Notes: generated by a model not told the origin, from the letters alone. 45,031 nt of DNA from Bacteroidales bacterium (GCA_017615795.1 JAFZZK010000022.1:1-45031), one strand, 5' to 3'. Counted from the stretch's first letter, positions 9,356 through 17,743 are shown. A program made the numbers and translations.

Positions 9356-9363
9356 CAAAAGTA
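9356..9363 (-). promoter_or_regulatory. -7 box (TACTTTTG) for rplY
   Basis: Minus-strand TACTTTTG matches TAnnTTTG exactly and sits 52 bases upstream of the rplY ATG, in the recurrent context GGCGGCAAAAGTACAAA on the plus strand. Confidence 0.55.
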
Positions 9364-9439
9364 CAAAATTTATGGCATAATTTCAAGTGGGAAAAGATTT
9401 TGTTTTGCAATTATAAGCCTGATGTCTCAAATCGGTTCT

Positions 9440-9745
9440 TCCGCATCCTTTTTTTTTATTTGGGCGTGCCGGCGCGGCGGCGGGAATGTGGTTGCCGCCG
9501 CGCCGTCGGGCTTTCCGCTCCAATGGCCGGCAAGCCAGCCATTTCCGCTGCAATCCCTCACGCATGCTCGTCGGACCTCGCACCCGTTTCGCGGCGAACA
9601 CCGTGCTTCCTCGTCTCCACATCCTCCCGCGCCGCGATTTTTCCCCGCGCACATCGCCCCCCCAGGGGTTGCAGCGCTCGTTCCTCACGCCTTAACCCCT
9701 GGCTACCGAGCTTTGGCCCCAGACGGGGCTGCTTAAGGAAAAAGC
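9440..9745. other. GC-rich non-coding island between rplY and the RHS remnant
   Basis: The 562-base gap between 9305 and 9866 has no convincing gene. Its middle is strikingly GC-rich (9481-9660 is about 67% G+C by my count) while 9781-9840 is about 27%. Open frames exist in all directions, as expected from high GC, but none has a recognisable product or start. It holds one copy of the 25-base repeat found again at 13570. The AT-rich right flank has a weak hairpin (9804-9812 with 9821-9829). Confidence 0.6.
9552..9576. repeat. 25-base exact repeat, copy 1
   Basis: Contains CCCTCACGCATGCTCGTCGG and is identical over 25 bases to 13570-13594, with no similarity on either side. Two copies of this length in 45 kb are not expected by chance. 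Both are intergenic. Confidence 0.85.
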
Positions 9746-9843
9746 GTTAAGACACGACCTTGTTATGCTGACATTGCGCCACACATGTATATAACTACCT
9801 TAATATTTTGCTGTATACTAAGCAAAATAATATCAGAAGGCTG

Positions 9844-10391
9844 TTAATGCGACTTTTTAACCCCTCCTAAGTCTTGTCCAGAGTTGTCAGTCGGATCAAC
9901 AACTGCACCTTTAACAACATTGCCTTCTTCATTAAAAAAGAGTAAGCAGTCATTGTCTGTCCTAAAACGTCTCCTGTGCGTTTCCCATCTTTCACAATAT
10001 AGATGTTCCTATCCTTGTTTAATGTACCGCCAACCACCGTGTATGATCCATCATCATTAGCAGTCACCTCTATCTCTTCCCCATTCGGATCCACCAACTT
10101 CACCGGGTTATCCGCACAGTAAACATAAGGGCTTAGCGACGGATATTTCGAGGCCATCGGATCGACGCTCAACCAGATGCTCAAATCGCTGCTGTAATAT
10201 CGTGCGCCAAACCGACGAATGAGCGAATGCAAAGACAAACTTGTTTGGCCTTTGCTGAGCGAAGAGGAGGAAACCGAGCGCAGCGAGGTAACTGTTAGAC
10301 CGGTTTCGGAGTCCTTCTCTTTTGCGGAGAAGGTGTAACTTGCTGAAAACGAATTGCTACCAAGGTTATATGTCGTTACTGTTGGTTCCAT
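9844..10391 (-). pseudogene. RHS-repeat-associated core fragment, decayed
   Basis: From the ATG at 10391 an open frame of 174 codons encodes an RHS/YD-repeat core: 'FSAKEKDSETGL', then 'FGARYYSSDLSIWLSVDP' and 'YPSLSPYVYCADNPVKLVDPNG', followed by the start of a variable C-terminal tail. Three defects are visible. The long repeat-rich N-terminal part of an RHS protein is absent. A 27-codon insertion (10215-10295) splits the core between 'ETGL' and 'RFGARYY'. The frame ends at 9867 after a run of six A (9934-9939, plus strand); adding one base there restores 'NEEGNVVKGAVVDPTDNSGQ' and reading on to a stop at 9844. RHS proteins are large secreted or surface toxins/adhesins with polymorphic tails; this piece is probably a silent cassette or dead remnant. 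A TAATTTTG box overlaps 10399-10406. Confidence 0.75.
10215..10295 (-). repeat. Palindromic in-frame insertion inside the RHS core
   Basis: These 81 bases encode 27 residues rich in Ser and Leu that have no place in the RHS core and keep the frame. The plus strand carries an imperfect inverted repeat: GCAAAGACAAAC, two bases, GTTTGGCCTTTGC, flanked by GAGCGAA on both sides, plus a CCGAGCGCAGCGAGG tail. It resembles palindromic elements that insert into genes in frame. Confidence 0.6.
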
Positions 10392-10403
10392 TTCGCCGCA
10401 AAA

Positions 10404-10481
10404 TTACAAAATAATCACGAATGATGCCACCTCCTTGCCGTTGATGTAGATGGTTGGCCTGTGGGTGCTGTTCTTTGCCAT
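10404..10481 (-). other. 25-codon remnant with an 'RPTIYINGKEV' motif
   Basis: A short frame from an ATG at 10481 to a stop at 10404. The motif RPTIYINGKEV resembles the beginning of phage tape-measure-like proteins in Bacteroidota, but the frame stops immediately. It is probably a fragment; the assignment is weak. Confidence 0.25.
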
Positions 10482-11176
10482 AGACTGTGTAAACATCCCC
10501 CTTTTGTTTTGGCAAAGATGGCTTAAATGCCCGTCACGGTATGGAACGGCATAAGAAAACAGTAGTCGTGCTGTTTGATTGTGGTTTTCTTTGTTCTATT
10601 ACCGCGACAACGATAGAAGTGGTTACGAGCAACTTGTTGCGAAGTTTGAACGGATAGCGTGCCCGATCGCTCAGTAAAAAGCATCTTTCGTCTTCAGAAC
10701 AAGTTAGAAGAAAGAAAAAATGTACGAAAACAAAGCAGAAGCAATATTTTATCAGTAAGATAAAATAATACTATCATTTTGGAACAAAAGTTGCTGCCAT
10801 ATCGGAAAACTCGTGAAATGAAACGAACTCAATGTACTTTTCTTAACGGAAACAAGAATCTCTGTTTTTTTTCAAGGGATTGAATTGTTGTAAACCAAAG
10901 CATAATCTTTCAGATGTTTTGTATTGGATGCACTCACAACCAAATTTTGACGACACAGTTTTTAGCAGAGTTGATAATTATTATCTATATTATTCTGGTA
11001 TTTCTGTGGATATATCAGGTGCATTCTGCGAGTGTTCTGAACAAATAGGTCAATCTGGCAAAAGGTATAAAAAACCCGATCAGATCAAATTGCGAAATTT
11101 TAAGAAAACTATATGGTAAATTTATATAACTGGTTGATATATGCAACTGACACTTCTTGTATAATGCAAAACAATC
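10482..11176. other. AT-rich stretch without a convincing gene
   Basis: About 700 bases between the RHS remnant and the pfk promoter. The longest frame (10880-11119, plus, 79 codons) starts only at TTG, has no ATG until codon 17, and its product (Cys/Tyr-rich, 'VDNYYLYYSGISVDISG') is not recognised. A 38-codon frame at 10541-10657 is likewise unrecognised. The region looks like decayed mobile or RHS-associated DNA, but no inverted repeats or transposase motifs could be identified. Confidence 0.5.
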
Positions 11177-11209
11177 TTGTCTTTGCATTCGCATTTTTTA
11201 GTACTTTTG
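11177..11209 (+). promoter_or_regulatory. Promoter for the pfkA unit
   Basis: TACTTTTG (11202-11209) matches the Bacteroidota -7 consensus TAnnTTTG. TTG at 11177-11179 (22-base spacing) or TTTG at 11182-11185 (16-base spacing) could serve as the -33 element. The start codon follows at 11235. Confidence 0.6.
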
Positions 11210-11234
11210 CAATCTCAAAGAAAACAAAACGACT

Positions 11235-12341
11235 ATGACCCATAAAATACTGATAGCGACAGGCGGAGGCGACTGCCCCGGGCTGAACGCCGTGATACGC
11301 GGCCTTGTCAAACGCGCCCACCTCGACAACGAAGAGTGGAAAATCTACGGCTGCATCGAATCTTTCAACGGCATCCTCAAGGACGAAATCGAGATTGTGG
11401 AACTTACCGAAGAGACGGTCTCCGGCCTGCACGTTCGCGGCGGCACCATCATCAAAACCACCAACAAGGGCGGTCCTTTCCACTTTCCCGTGCGCCAGCC
11501 CGACGGCTCGTGGGTCATGGAAGACCGCTCACAGTTGATGAAAGAACGCATGGAGCAACTCGGCATCGAGGCCATCGTCAACATCGGCGGCGATGGTTCC
11601 CAACGCATCTCCATGCAACTCATCAATCTGGGCTTCAATGTCGTGGGCGTGCCCAAGACCATCGACAACGACCTCTCCTCCACCGACTTCACTTTCGGTT
11701 TCCAGACGGCCGTTCAGATTGCCACGGAGGCCTTCGACAAGTTAGTGACTACTGCCGAGAGCCACAACCGTGTCTTCATCATGGAGGTCATGGGACGCGA
11801 CGCGGGCTGGATCGCGCTCCACACCGCCATCGCCGGCGGTGCCGAGGTCTGCGTCATCCCCGAAATCCCATACGACCCCAAGGTCATCGCCCGCAAGATT
11901 GAAACCCGCTACAAGAACGGCATGGGCTTCTGCAACATCGTCATCGCCGAAGGCGCCAAGAAGACCGACGGCAAGGTGACCGGCAGCGCCCCCACAGCAG
12001 CCGGCGACCACCACATCAAACTCGGCGGCGTGGGCGACGTGCTCAAACAAGAGCTCATCGACTGCGGCGTGGAACACGACATCCGCGTCACCGTACTCGG
12101 GCACCTCCAACGCGGCGGCACACCCGTGGCCTACGACCGCATCCTCGCCACCCAGTTCGGCGTCAAGGCCTTCGAGCTGCTCAAGGCCCAAAAATATGGC
12201 AACCTCGTCGTCTATCGCAACGCCGACATCTCCTACGTGCCCATCGAAGAGGCACTCCGCGAACCGCACCTCGTGCGCCCCGACAAAGACTACCTCGTCC
12301 AGGCCGCCAAAGGCGTGGGCATGTGCTTCGGAGATAATTAA
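11235..12341 (+). CDS. pfkA: 6-phosphofructokinase (mixed-substrate group III type)
   Basis: 368 residues. Phosphorylates fructose 6-phosphate to the 1,6-bisphosphate in glycolysis. The nucleotide loop 'GGGDCPGLNAVIRG' is at residues 10-23, 'GGDGS' at 118-122 and 'PKTIDND' at 140-146 (the Asp in TIDND is the catalytic base), followed by 'MEVMGRDAGWIAL'. The Gly in GGDGS is the residue found in ATP-using enzymes, whereas the Lys in PKTIDND is found in pyrophosphate-using and group III enzymes; this Gly/Lys combination is usually ATP-dependent. Substrate choice is therefore inferred, not certain. The gene has its own TACTTTTG promoter and is followed after 59 bases by the Sir2 gene, with a perfect palindrome in between. 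Confidence 0.92.
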   Translation: MTHKILIATGGGDCPGLNAVIRGLVKRAHLDNEEWKIYGCIESFNGILKDEIEIVELTEETVSGLHVRGGTIIKTTNKGGPFHFPVRQPDGSWVMEDRSQLMKERMEQLGIEAIVNIGGDGSQRISMQLINLGFNVVGVPKTIDNDLSSTDFTFGFQTAVQIATEAFDKLVTTAESHNRVFIMEVMGRDAGWIALHTAIAGGAEVCVIPEIPYDPKVIARKIETRYKNGMGFCNIVIAEGAKKTDGKVTGSAPTAAGDHHIKLGGVGDVLKQELIDCGVEHDIRVTVLGHLQRGGTPVAYDRILATQFGVKAFELLKAQKYGNLVVYRNADISYVPIEEALREPHLVRPDKDYLVQAAKGVGMCFGDN

Positions 12342-12344
12342 GGA

Positions 12345-12366
12345 GAGACGCACGGCCGTGCGTCTC
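12345..12366. repeat. Perfect 22-base palindrome (GAGACG...CGTCTC type)
   Basis: Each 11-base arm is GAGACGCACGG and its complement, with no loop, beginning 3 bases after the pfkA stop. A further GCGTCTC half-site follows at 12372-12378. The outer GAGACG/CGTCTC matches the arms of the gcvT terminator (44136-44169), suggesting one repeat family. No T tract follows, so it is a poor terminator. Confidence 0.8.
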
Positions 12367-12400
12367 AACATGCGTCTCAACAATAATAAATAAGAATAAT

Positions 12401-13090
12401 ATGAAGAAAAAACTTGTCGTCCTTTCGGGCGCCGGCATCAGCGCCGAGAGTGGCATCAGCACCTTCCGCGACAGCGACGGACTTTGGGAAAACTATAACG
12501 TCGAGGACGTGGCCAGCATTGACGGCTGGTACCGCAACCCCGACCTGATGACCGACTTCTACAACGAACGCCGCGCCCAGTTGGAGAAAGCGCAACCCAA
12601 CGAGGCACACAAGCTCGTGGCCGCCCTCGAACAATACTATGACGTCACCGTGGTGACCCAAAACATCGACGATCTCCACGAGCGGGGTGGTTCCCACCAC
12701 ATCATCCACCTCCACGGCGAGGCCACCAAGGTGTGCAGCGAGAACAGCAAGCGTCACGTGCAGGACATCGGCTACCGCGCCGTCGGCCATGACGAGCGCA
12801 CCCCCGACGGGGCCCGGATGCGCCCCTTCATCGTCTGGTTCGGCGAGGCCGTCCCCATGATGGACGAGGCCGTCAAAGCCGTCGAGAAGGCCGACATCCT
12901 TATCATCATCGGCACTTCCCTCAACGTCTATCCCGCCGCCGGGCTGCTCTACTACGCCCCCACCAACACGCCCATCTACGTCATCGACCCCAAAGACGTG
13001 CAGCCCATCAGCAGGCACGTCCACTTCATCAAGGACGTCGCCACCTCCGGCATGCGCACACTGTTCCAGGAACTCACCGCTGGCAAATAA
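12401..13090 (+). CDS. cobB: NAD-dependent Sir2-family protein deacylase (class III, SIRT5/CobB-like)
   Basis: 229 residues. Removes acyl groups from lysines using NAD+. Seen: the NAD-binding 'GAGISAESGISTFR' (10-23), 'TQNIDDLH' (86-93) and 'HLHG' (103-106, catalytic His105). Tyr54 and Arg57 in 'FYNERRAQL' match the YxxR pair that lets class III sirtuins accept succinyl and malonyl groups, and 'RPFIVWFGE' is also class III. Odd: the zinc-binding region has a single cysteine (Cys112), so the usual four-cysteine site is absent. It lies 59 bases after pfkA and 18 before a small lipoprotein gene, so all three are likely one unit. Assignment to the family is secure; the acyl specificity is inferred. 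Confidence 0.92.
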   Translation: MKKKLVVLSGAGISAESGISTFRDSDGLWENYNVEDVASIDGWYRNPDLMTDFYNERRAQLEKAQPNEAHKLVAALEQYYDVTVVTQNIDDLHERGGSHHIIHLHGEATKVCSENSKRHVQDIGYRAVGHDERTPDGARMRPFIVWFGEAVPMMDEAVKAVEKADILIIIGTSLNVYPAAGLLYYAPTNTPIYVIDPKDVQPISRHVHFIKDVATSGMRTLFQELTAGK

Positions 13091-13108
13091 CGAACCTCTA
13101 ATATCATC

Positions 13109-13570
13109 ATGACTATGAAACGCAACCTCATCATAGCCCTTTTCTTCGGGCTGACCGCCATGGCCGCTACCTCCTGCTACGAGGAGGGCGGGGCGCGCGG
13201 CGGCAATATCAACGAACCCGAATACCGCATCGTAAACTCCTGGCAAATCACCCACACCTACCTCAACGGCAAGGAAATCACGGAAACCGACTATTTTGCC
13301 AACAAGCCCACTACCTTTTATTATATATACGCCGACTGCAATCTGAGCGTCATGACCACGTTCAACGAGCAAATCCGTGAGTCGACGGCTGGGCACTGGA
13401 TCCTGCGCGACCACAACAAGTATTTAGAAATGGAATTCACCTTGTTGGGCTACCACTATTTCTATCAGGCGGAAATTAAAAAGCTCACCAAGCGCGAACT
13501 GATTTACGAATACGACGACCCCGAGGGCAACCACTGGCGCCTGCAGCTGAACGCACGGTCAGCATACTAA
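13109..13570 (+). CDS. Small lipoprotein, function unknown (lipocalin-like size)
   Basis: 153 residues. The N-terminus has a signal peptide ending in a lipobox 'AATSC' (Cys23), so the protein is lipid-anchored, probably to the outer membrane. Residues 38-150 are rich in beta-type strands with many aromatic residues ('YRIVNSWQITHTYLNGKEIT', 'GHWILRDHNKYLEMEFTLLG'), the look of the lipocalin-like lipoproteins common in Bacteroidota, but no motif proves it. An alternative start is the ATG two codons downstream (13115), which is equally good. It closes the pfkA-cobB run and is followed by the 25-base repeat and a terminator. Confidence 0.7.
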   Translation: MTMKRNLIIALFFGLTAMAATSCYEEGGARGGNINEPEYRIVNSWQITHTYLNGKEITETDYFANKPTTFYYIYADCNLSVMTTFNEQIRESTAGHWILRDHNKYLEMEFTLLGYHYFYQAEIKKLTKRELIYEYDDPEGNHWRLQLNARSAY

Positions 13571-13594
13571 ATCCCTCACGCATGCTCGTCGGAC
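13570..13594. repeat. 25-base exact repeat, copy 2
   Basis: Identical to 9552-9576 and in the same orientation. It begins at the last base of the lipoprotein stop codon and lies just before a terminator. Confidence 0.85.
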
Positions 13595-13611
13595 GACACG
13601 TCCCCATAAAG

Positions 13612-13647
13612 AAAGCGGGTGCCGATATCCATCAGCACCCGCTTTTT
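13612..13647 (+). terminator. Intrinsic terminator after the pfkA-cobB-lipoprotein unit
   Basis: Perfect 11-bp stem AAAGCGGGTGC (13612-13622) with GCACCCGCTTT (13635-13645), 12-base loop, T run to 13647. It lies between convergent units; the minus-strand side is followed by CTTT only, so it may also weakly stop hppA transcription. Confidence 0.85.
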
Positions 13648-13690
13648 GTAATATATGTCATGACGCATCCATGGCGCGTCGCTGGGAAGA

Positions 13691-15901
13691 CTACAGCAAG
13701 TGAATCGCCACGGTCAAACCGGCCATCACGATGGAGACCATGCTCATCAACTTGATGAGGATGTTCAGGGACGGGCCAGAGGTATCCTTGAAAGGATCGC
13801 CCACGGTGTCGCCCACAACAGTAGCCTTGTGGTTGTCGGAGCCCTTGCCGCCGAAGTTGCCTTCCTCGACATACTTCTTGGCGTTGTCCCAAGCACCCCC
13901 GGCGTTGGCCATAAAGATAGCCAGCACGAAACCAGCGCCAAGACCGCCCACGAGCAGGCCAAGCACGCCGGCCACGCCAAGGATCAGACCCGTGACGATG
14001 GGGGCCAAGATAGCCAGGATGGAGGGCAGCAACATTTCGCGTTGAGCGCCTTTGGTGGAGATAGCCACACAACGGGCGTAGTCAGGCGTACCCTCACCCG
14101 TGAGGATGCCCTTGATTTCGCGGAACTGGCGACGAACCTCTTCCACCATCTTCTGAGCAGCACGACCCACGGCATTCATCGTGAGGCCGCAGAACAGGAA
14201 GGCCATCATAGAACCGATGAAGACACCCACAAGCACCTTCGGATTCATCAAAGAGACGTTGTAATACTCCATGAAGTCGATGAGGGAAGCTTGTGCTGTA
14301 TCGACGACACGGTTGCCGAGGTCAAGCGTGTCAGTGCCAATACGCACGAGGGCAATTTTGATCTCCTCCACGTAAGAAGCGAGCAGGGCGAGGGCGGTCA
14401 GAGCGGCAGAACCGATGGCGAAGCCCTTACCCGTAGCAGCGGTAGTGTTGCCGAGAGCGTCGAGAGCGTCGGTACGTTTACGAACCTCAGGTTCGAGACC
14501 GCTCATTTCAGCGTTACCACCAGCATTGTCGGCGATAGGACCATAAGCATCGGTAGCAAGGGTGATACCCAGTGTGGAAAGCATACCCACAGCAGCGATA
14601 CCGATACCATAAAGACCTTTGGACAAGTTCACAGCGTTGAACTCAATCTGGAAGCCGTTAGCACAGAGGAAAGCGAGGATGATAGCGACACCGATGGTGA
14701 GCACCGGAATCACGGTGGAGATCATACCCAAACCGATACCGGAAATAATCACGGTAGCAGGACCCGTTTGTGAGGACTCAGCCACCTTCTGGGTCGGTTT
14801 GTAAGATTGAGAGGTGTAGTATTCCGTTGATTTACCAATAATCACGCCGGCGAGCAGACCCACCACCACAGAGAGGGAAACCTGCCACCACACGATGTCG
14901 GTAGAATCTTTGAAGAGCACATACATGATGCAGAACGTGGCCACAGCAATCAGGACTGCGGCGGTGTTGGTACCGCGACTCAGAGCCTTAAGCAGCTCAG
15001 TCATGCTGGCGTCCTCTTTCGTGCGAACCATGAAGATACCAATCACAGAGAGAAGCACGCCCACAGCAGCAATCATCATAGGAGCCAAGATGGAGCGCAT
15101 CTGCATTTCAGCACCGAGGGTTGCGAAAGCAGCAGCACCGAGAGCCATCGTTGAAAGGATGGAACCAGCGTAAGATTCGTAAAGGTCAGCGCCCATACCT
15201 GCGACATCACCCACATTGTCGCCCACGTTATCAGCGATGGTAGCGGGGTTACGCGGGTCGTCTTCAGGGATGTTGTACTCAGTCTTACCCACGAGGTCAG
15301 CACCTACGTCAGCAGCTTTGGTGTAAATACCACCACCGACACGGGCGAACAACGCCTGAGTGGAAGCACCCATACCGAAGGTCAGCATCGTGGTGGTAAT
15401 GATCACGAGGTGGTGTTCCTCCGGAATGAAGTGATCGAGGATAAAGAACCACAAAGAGACGTCGAGCAGAGCCAAACCGACGACGGTGAGCCCCATGACG
15501 GCACCGCTGCGGAAGGCGATCTGCAGACCTTTGTTGAGGCTCTGGCGTGCGCCGTTAGCGGTACGGGCAGAAGCGTAGGTGGCGGTCTTCATACCGAGGA
15601 AGCCGGCCAAACCGGAGAAGAAACCACCGGTCAGGAAGGCGAACCACACCCATCCGTTCTGTAAATCAAACAATGACATGACGAAGAACAGCACAGCGAG
15701 GACGATGAACACGATGCCCACCACCTTGTACTGCTGTTTCAAATAGGCCATGGCGCCCTTGCGGACGTGCGAGGCGATTTCACGCATTGTCGGAGTACCC
15801 TCGTCTTCCTTCAGCATTTTGCGATAGAAGAAGAAGGCAAATCCTAATGCCACGATGGATGCGCAAAACACAATCCATACATACTTCACAAGATTTTCCA
15901 T
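13691..15901 (-). CDS. hppA: Membrane-bound pyrophosphatase, K+-dependent, probably Na+-pumping
   Basis: 736 residues with about 16 membrane helices. It couples hydrolysis of cytoplasmic pyrophosphate to outward pumping of Na+ and/or H+. Substrate-site signatures are '[12 protein letters not shown]' and the Asp-rich run '[19 protein letters not shown]'. In '[13 protein letters not shown]' the position that is Lys in K+-independent enzymes is Ala, which indicates K+ dependence. Published work on Bacteroides enzymes shows Na+ or combined Na+/H+ transport, and NhaD in this window fits a sodium economy, but ion choice here is inferred. A TATCTTTG box lies 72 bases upstream. Confidence 0.95.
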   Translation of the reverse strand: MENLVKYVWIVFCASIVALGFAFFFYRKMLKEDEGTPTMREIASHVRKGAMAYLKQQYKVVGIVFIVLAVLFFVMSLFDLQNGWVWFAFLTGGFFSGLAGFLGMKTATYASARTANGARQSLNKGLQIAFRSGAVMGLTVVGLALLDVSLWFFILDHFIPEEHHLVIITTTMLTFGMGASTQALFARVGGGIYTKAADVGADLVGKTEYNIPEDDPRNPATIADNVGDNVGDVAGMGADLYESYAGSILSTMALGAAAFATLGAEMQMRSILAPMMIAAVGVLLSVIGIFMVRTKEDASMTELLKALSRGTNTAAVLIAVATFCIMYVLFKDSTDIVWWQVSLSVVVGLLAGVIIGKSTEYYTSQSYKPTQKVAESSQTGPATVIISGIGLGMISTVIPVLTIGVAIILAFLCANGFQIEFNAVNLSKGLYGIGIAAVGMLSTLGITLATDAYGPIADNAGGNAEMSGLEPEVRKRTDALDALGNTTAATGKGFAIGSAALTALALLASYVEEIKIALVRIGTDTLDLGNRVVDTAQASLIDFMEYYNVSLMNPKVLVGVFIGSMMAFLFCGLTMNAVGRAAQKMVEEVRRQFREIKGILTGEGTPDYARCVAISTKGAQREMLLPSILAILAPIVTGLILGVAGVLGLLVGGLGAGFVLAIFMANAGGAWDNAKKYVEEGNFGGKGSDNHKATVVGDTVGDPFKDTSGPSLNILIKLMSMVSIVMAGLTVAIHLL

Positions 15902-15973
15902 AAATTAAATTGATTTTAAGTTATTGATTGATAAATATTTATGATAAATTCCAATAGAATCGGAACAAGGGTG

Positions 15974-15981
15974 CAAAGATA
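15974..15981 (-). promoter_or_regulatory. -7 box (TATCTTTG) for hppA
   Basis: Minus-strand TATCTTTG fits TAnnTTTG in the spacer between the TlpA-like gene and hppA, implying a leader of about 65 bases. Confidence 0.55.
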
Positions 15982-16007
15982 CATAAATTATCGCAACCCC
16001 TACCCTG

Positions 16008-17696
16008 CTATTTTTCAAGCAACTGCTTGACAGCCTGCTCCAGAGCGGCGCCACGCAGATCCTTGGCCACAATACGCCCATCGCGATCCAGGAGGAACAT
16101 GCTGGGAATGGAGCGCACACCATAGATGGCCGCAGCCTCAGAGGACCAGTATTTCAAGTCGCTGACATGGTTGGGCCAAACCAGCTGGTCATCCTTGATA
16201 GCCTTCTTCCAGTTGTTGGCGTCGCGGTCGAGGGAAACGCTGAACACTTCGAAGCCCTTGTCGTGATACTTGGCATAGACATTGCGCACATTGGGGCTTT
16301 CGCGGCGGCATGGACCGCACCAGGAGGCCCAGAAGTCGATCAGGACAACCTTGCCGCGCAGGTCGGAGAGTTTGCGAATATTACCATCGGGGTCCGGGAA
16401 TGCCAAATCGGGGGCGATGGCGCCGATGGAGGTCTTGCCCGCCGGAGAGTTGAGGATGTTCCAACGTTCCTTCACGATAGGATGTTCGGGGTTGGTGACA
16501 TGCAGGGCGCGCACAACTTCCTCATGCAGGGCGGCATTCTGCTCACGCGGGAACATGTCCACAAACATGAGCACGGCGATGTCATCCTTGTGTTGCTTGA
16601 TGAGATCGATGAGCCGGCCGTTCACATAGTCGTCCACCGCGTTGTATTGAACTTGATAGCCGTTGACAATCTCACGGAGGATTTGCTGAGCATCGTTCAC
16701 CAAGCGAGCGCCGGCAGCTTTGGAACCAGCCATCGGCTGTTGATATTCAGCAGACTTGGATGTTGTCGGTGCAATATGCGTGTTGGCAAGCGCAATAACG
16801 CGTTCCGCCCAGGCATTCGCATTCTTTTTCTGCCCCATCAGGTCGTTAAAAACCAAACTGTCGCGATCTGCGATAAGCTGGCGCACCTCTCCCATGTACG
16901 AGCCAACAGAAGTCAGGGCCAGTTGGTGGCGGGCGTTCACATCATTGATGTATTTGTCCAATTTTTCATAAAATTCCGAATTATTGGGCTGGCGACCAGC
17001 GGAAAAATCATAATAGTTGCCCACATTCTCCAAGTAATTTGCAAATGGGCGGTAGTTGTTGTCGAGGTTCTTGAGCAGTTTGTTGGCGGAAGAGATGAAC
17101 AGATCCATCTCGGAGCCCTTCACCTTGTTGGAGGGGGCCATCGTCTTGCAAAGTCTCAGCAAGGAATCAGCTGAATAATAAGAAGATAGAATATAATCGT
17201 CAACATCGTTATTGGTCTGGGAATACATATTGAAGTTCTGGGTCAGATTGCTCCAATATTTCTGTCTGGGGTCGGCTTGCAGCGCATTATTGAGGCTGTC
17301 GAGCACCGTTTTCTTGCGGGAGGTTAAACTCGTGGCCTCTTTCACAAAATCCATAGACGGGGATCCCATAACGGACGGAATAGAATGCAAGTCATCGGCA
17401 TCCAGGGTTAACTGGATATTTTCGCCAGGTTTCACAACCACGAGGAAATAGTTTTCTTCGCCGAAATCGAAGCGATAGATGTCGTTGTCAAGTTTGAGAT
17501 TCATCGAGAACTGGTCATCGACGATATCGGAAGAGGCAAAGACATTCCTGTTGTTGCCGTATGAATTAATCAAATCGACATGTTTAAACTTGTTGTTTTG
17601 CAAAGTCACATGCACCGTGGAGGGTGTTTGGGCAGCGATGGATCCGACTATTGCCGTAAATGTGAACAAGATAGCGCACAGTTTAATATATTTCAT
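16008..17696 (-). CDS. TlpA-like thioredoxin-fold protein with long N-terminal region
   Basis: 562 residues from the ATG at 17696; an ORF start 11 codons earlier would put charged residues before the signal peptide and overlaps the promoter. A signal peptide ('LCAILFTFTAIVGSIAAQ') is followed by about 400 residues of a mostly helical region of unknown function. The C-terminal 135 residues are a TlpA/ResA-type thioredoxin domain: 'LRGKVVLIDFWASWCGPC' with CGPC at 460-463 and cis-Pro in 'GVRSIPSMFLLD'. Such proteins handle disulfides in the periplasm, for example in cytochrome maturation or protein thiol reduction; the partner is unknown. It is divergent from the VOC/Fe-S operon and shares its short promoter region. 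Confidence 0.85.
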   Translation of the reverse strand: MKYIKLCAILFTFTAIVGSIAAQTPSTVHVTLQNNKFKHVDLINSYGNNRNVFASSDIVDDQFSMNLKLDNDIYRFDFGEENYFLVVVKPGENIQLTLDADDLHSIPSVMGSPSMDFVKEATSLTSRKKTVLDSLNNALQADPRQKYWSNLTQNFNMYSQTNNDVDDYILSSYYSADSLLRLCKTMAPSNKVKGSEMDLFISSANKLLKNLDNNYRPFANYLENVGNYYDFSAGRQPNNSEFYEKLDKYINDVNARHQLALTSVGSYMGEVRQLIADRDSLVFNDLMGQKKNANAWAERVIALANTHIAPTTSKSAEYQQPMAGSKAAGARLVNDAQQILREIVNGYQVQYNAVDDYVNGRLIDLIKQHKDDIAVLMFVDMFPREQNAALHEEVVRALHVTNPEHPIVKERWNILNSPAGKTSIGAIAPDLAFPDPDGNIRKLSDLRGKVVLIDFWASWCGPCRRESPNVRNVYAKYHDKGFEVFSVSLDRDANNWKKAIKDDQLVWPNHVSDLKYWSSEAAAIYGVRSIPSMFLLDRDGRIVAKDLRGAALEQAVKQLLEK

Positions 17697-17708
17697 CGTC
17701 TTAATTTT

Positions 17709-17743
17709 TTTGAGGCGGCAAAGATACAAATTTATTATCTTTG
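17709..17743 (+). promoter_or_regulatory. Plus-strand promoter of the VOC/Fe-S operon
   Basis: TATCTTTG at 17736-17743 (-7 box) with TTTG at 17709-17712 (23-base spacing). The VOC gene ATG is at 17765. It overlaps the opposing promoter below. Confidence 0.5.

Noticed and set aside
9383-9688. 101-codon minus-strand frame in the GC-rich island, with a 'CNPWGG' motif like YidD
   Set aside because: The similarity rests on a 14-base match (CCCCAGGGGTTGCA) with yidD at 33662-33675, which is within chance for 45 kb; the frame is Arg-rich and lacks the rest of YidD.
9801-9832. Hairpin TATTTTGCT/AGCAAAATA as a terminator of the RHS remnant
   Set aside because: The stem is AT-rich with only 9 bp and no T tract in the relevant direction.
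10541-10657. 38-codon plus-strand ORF
   Set aside because: Short, no recognisable product, no promoter box, and it lies in degenerate AT-rich DNA.
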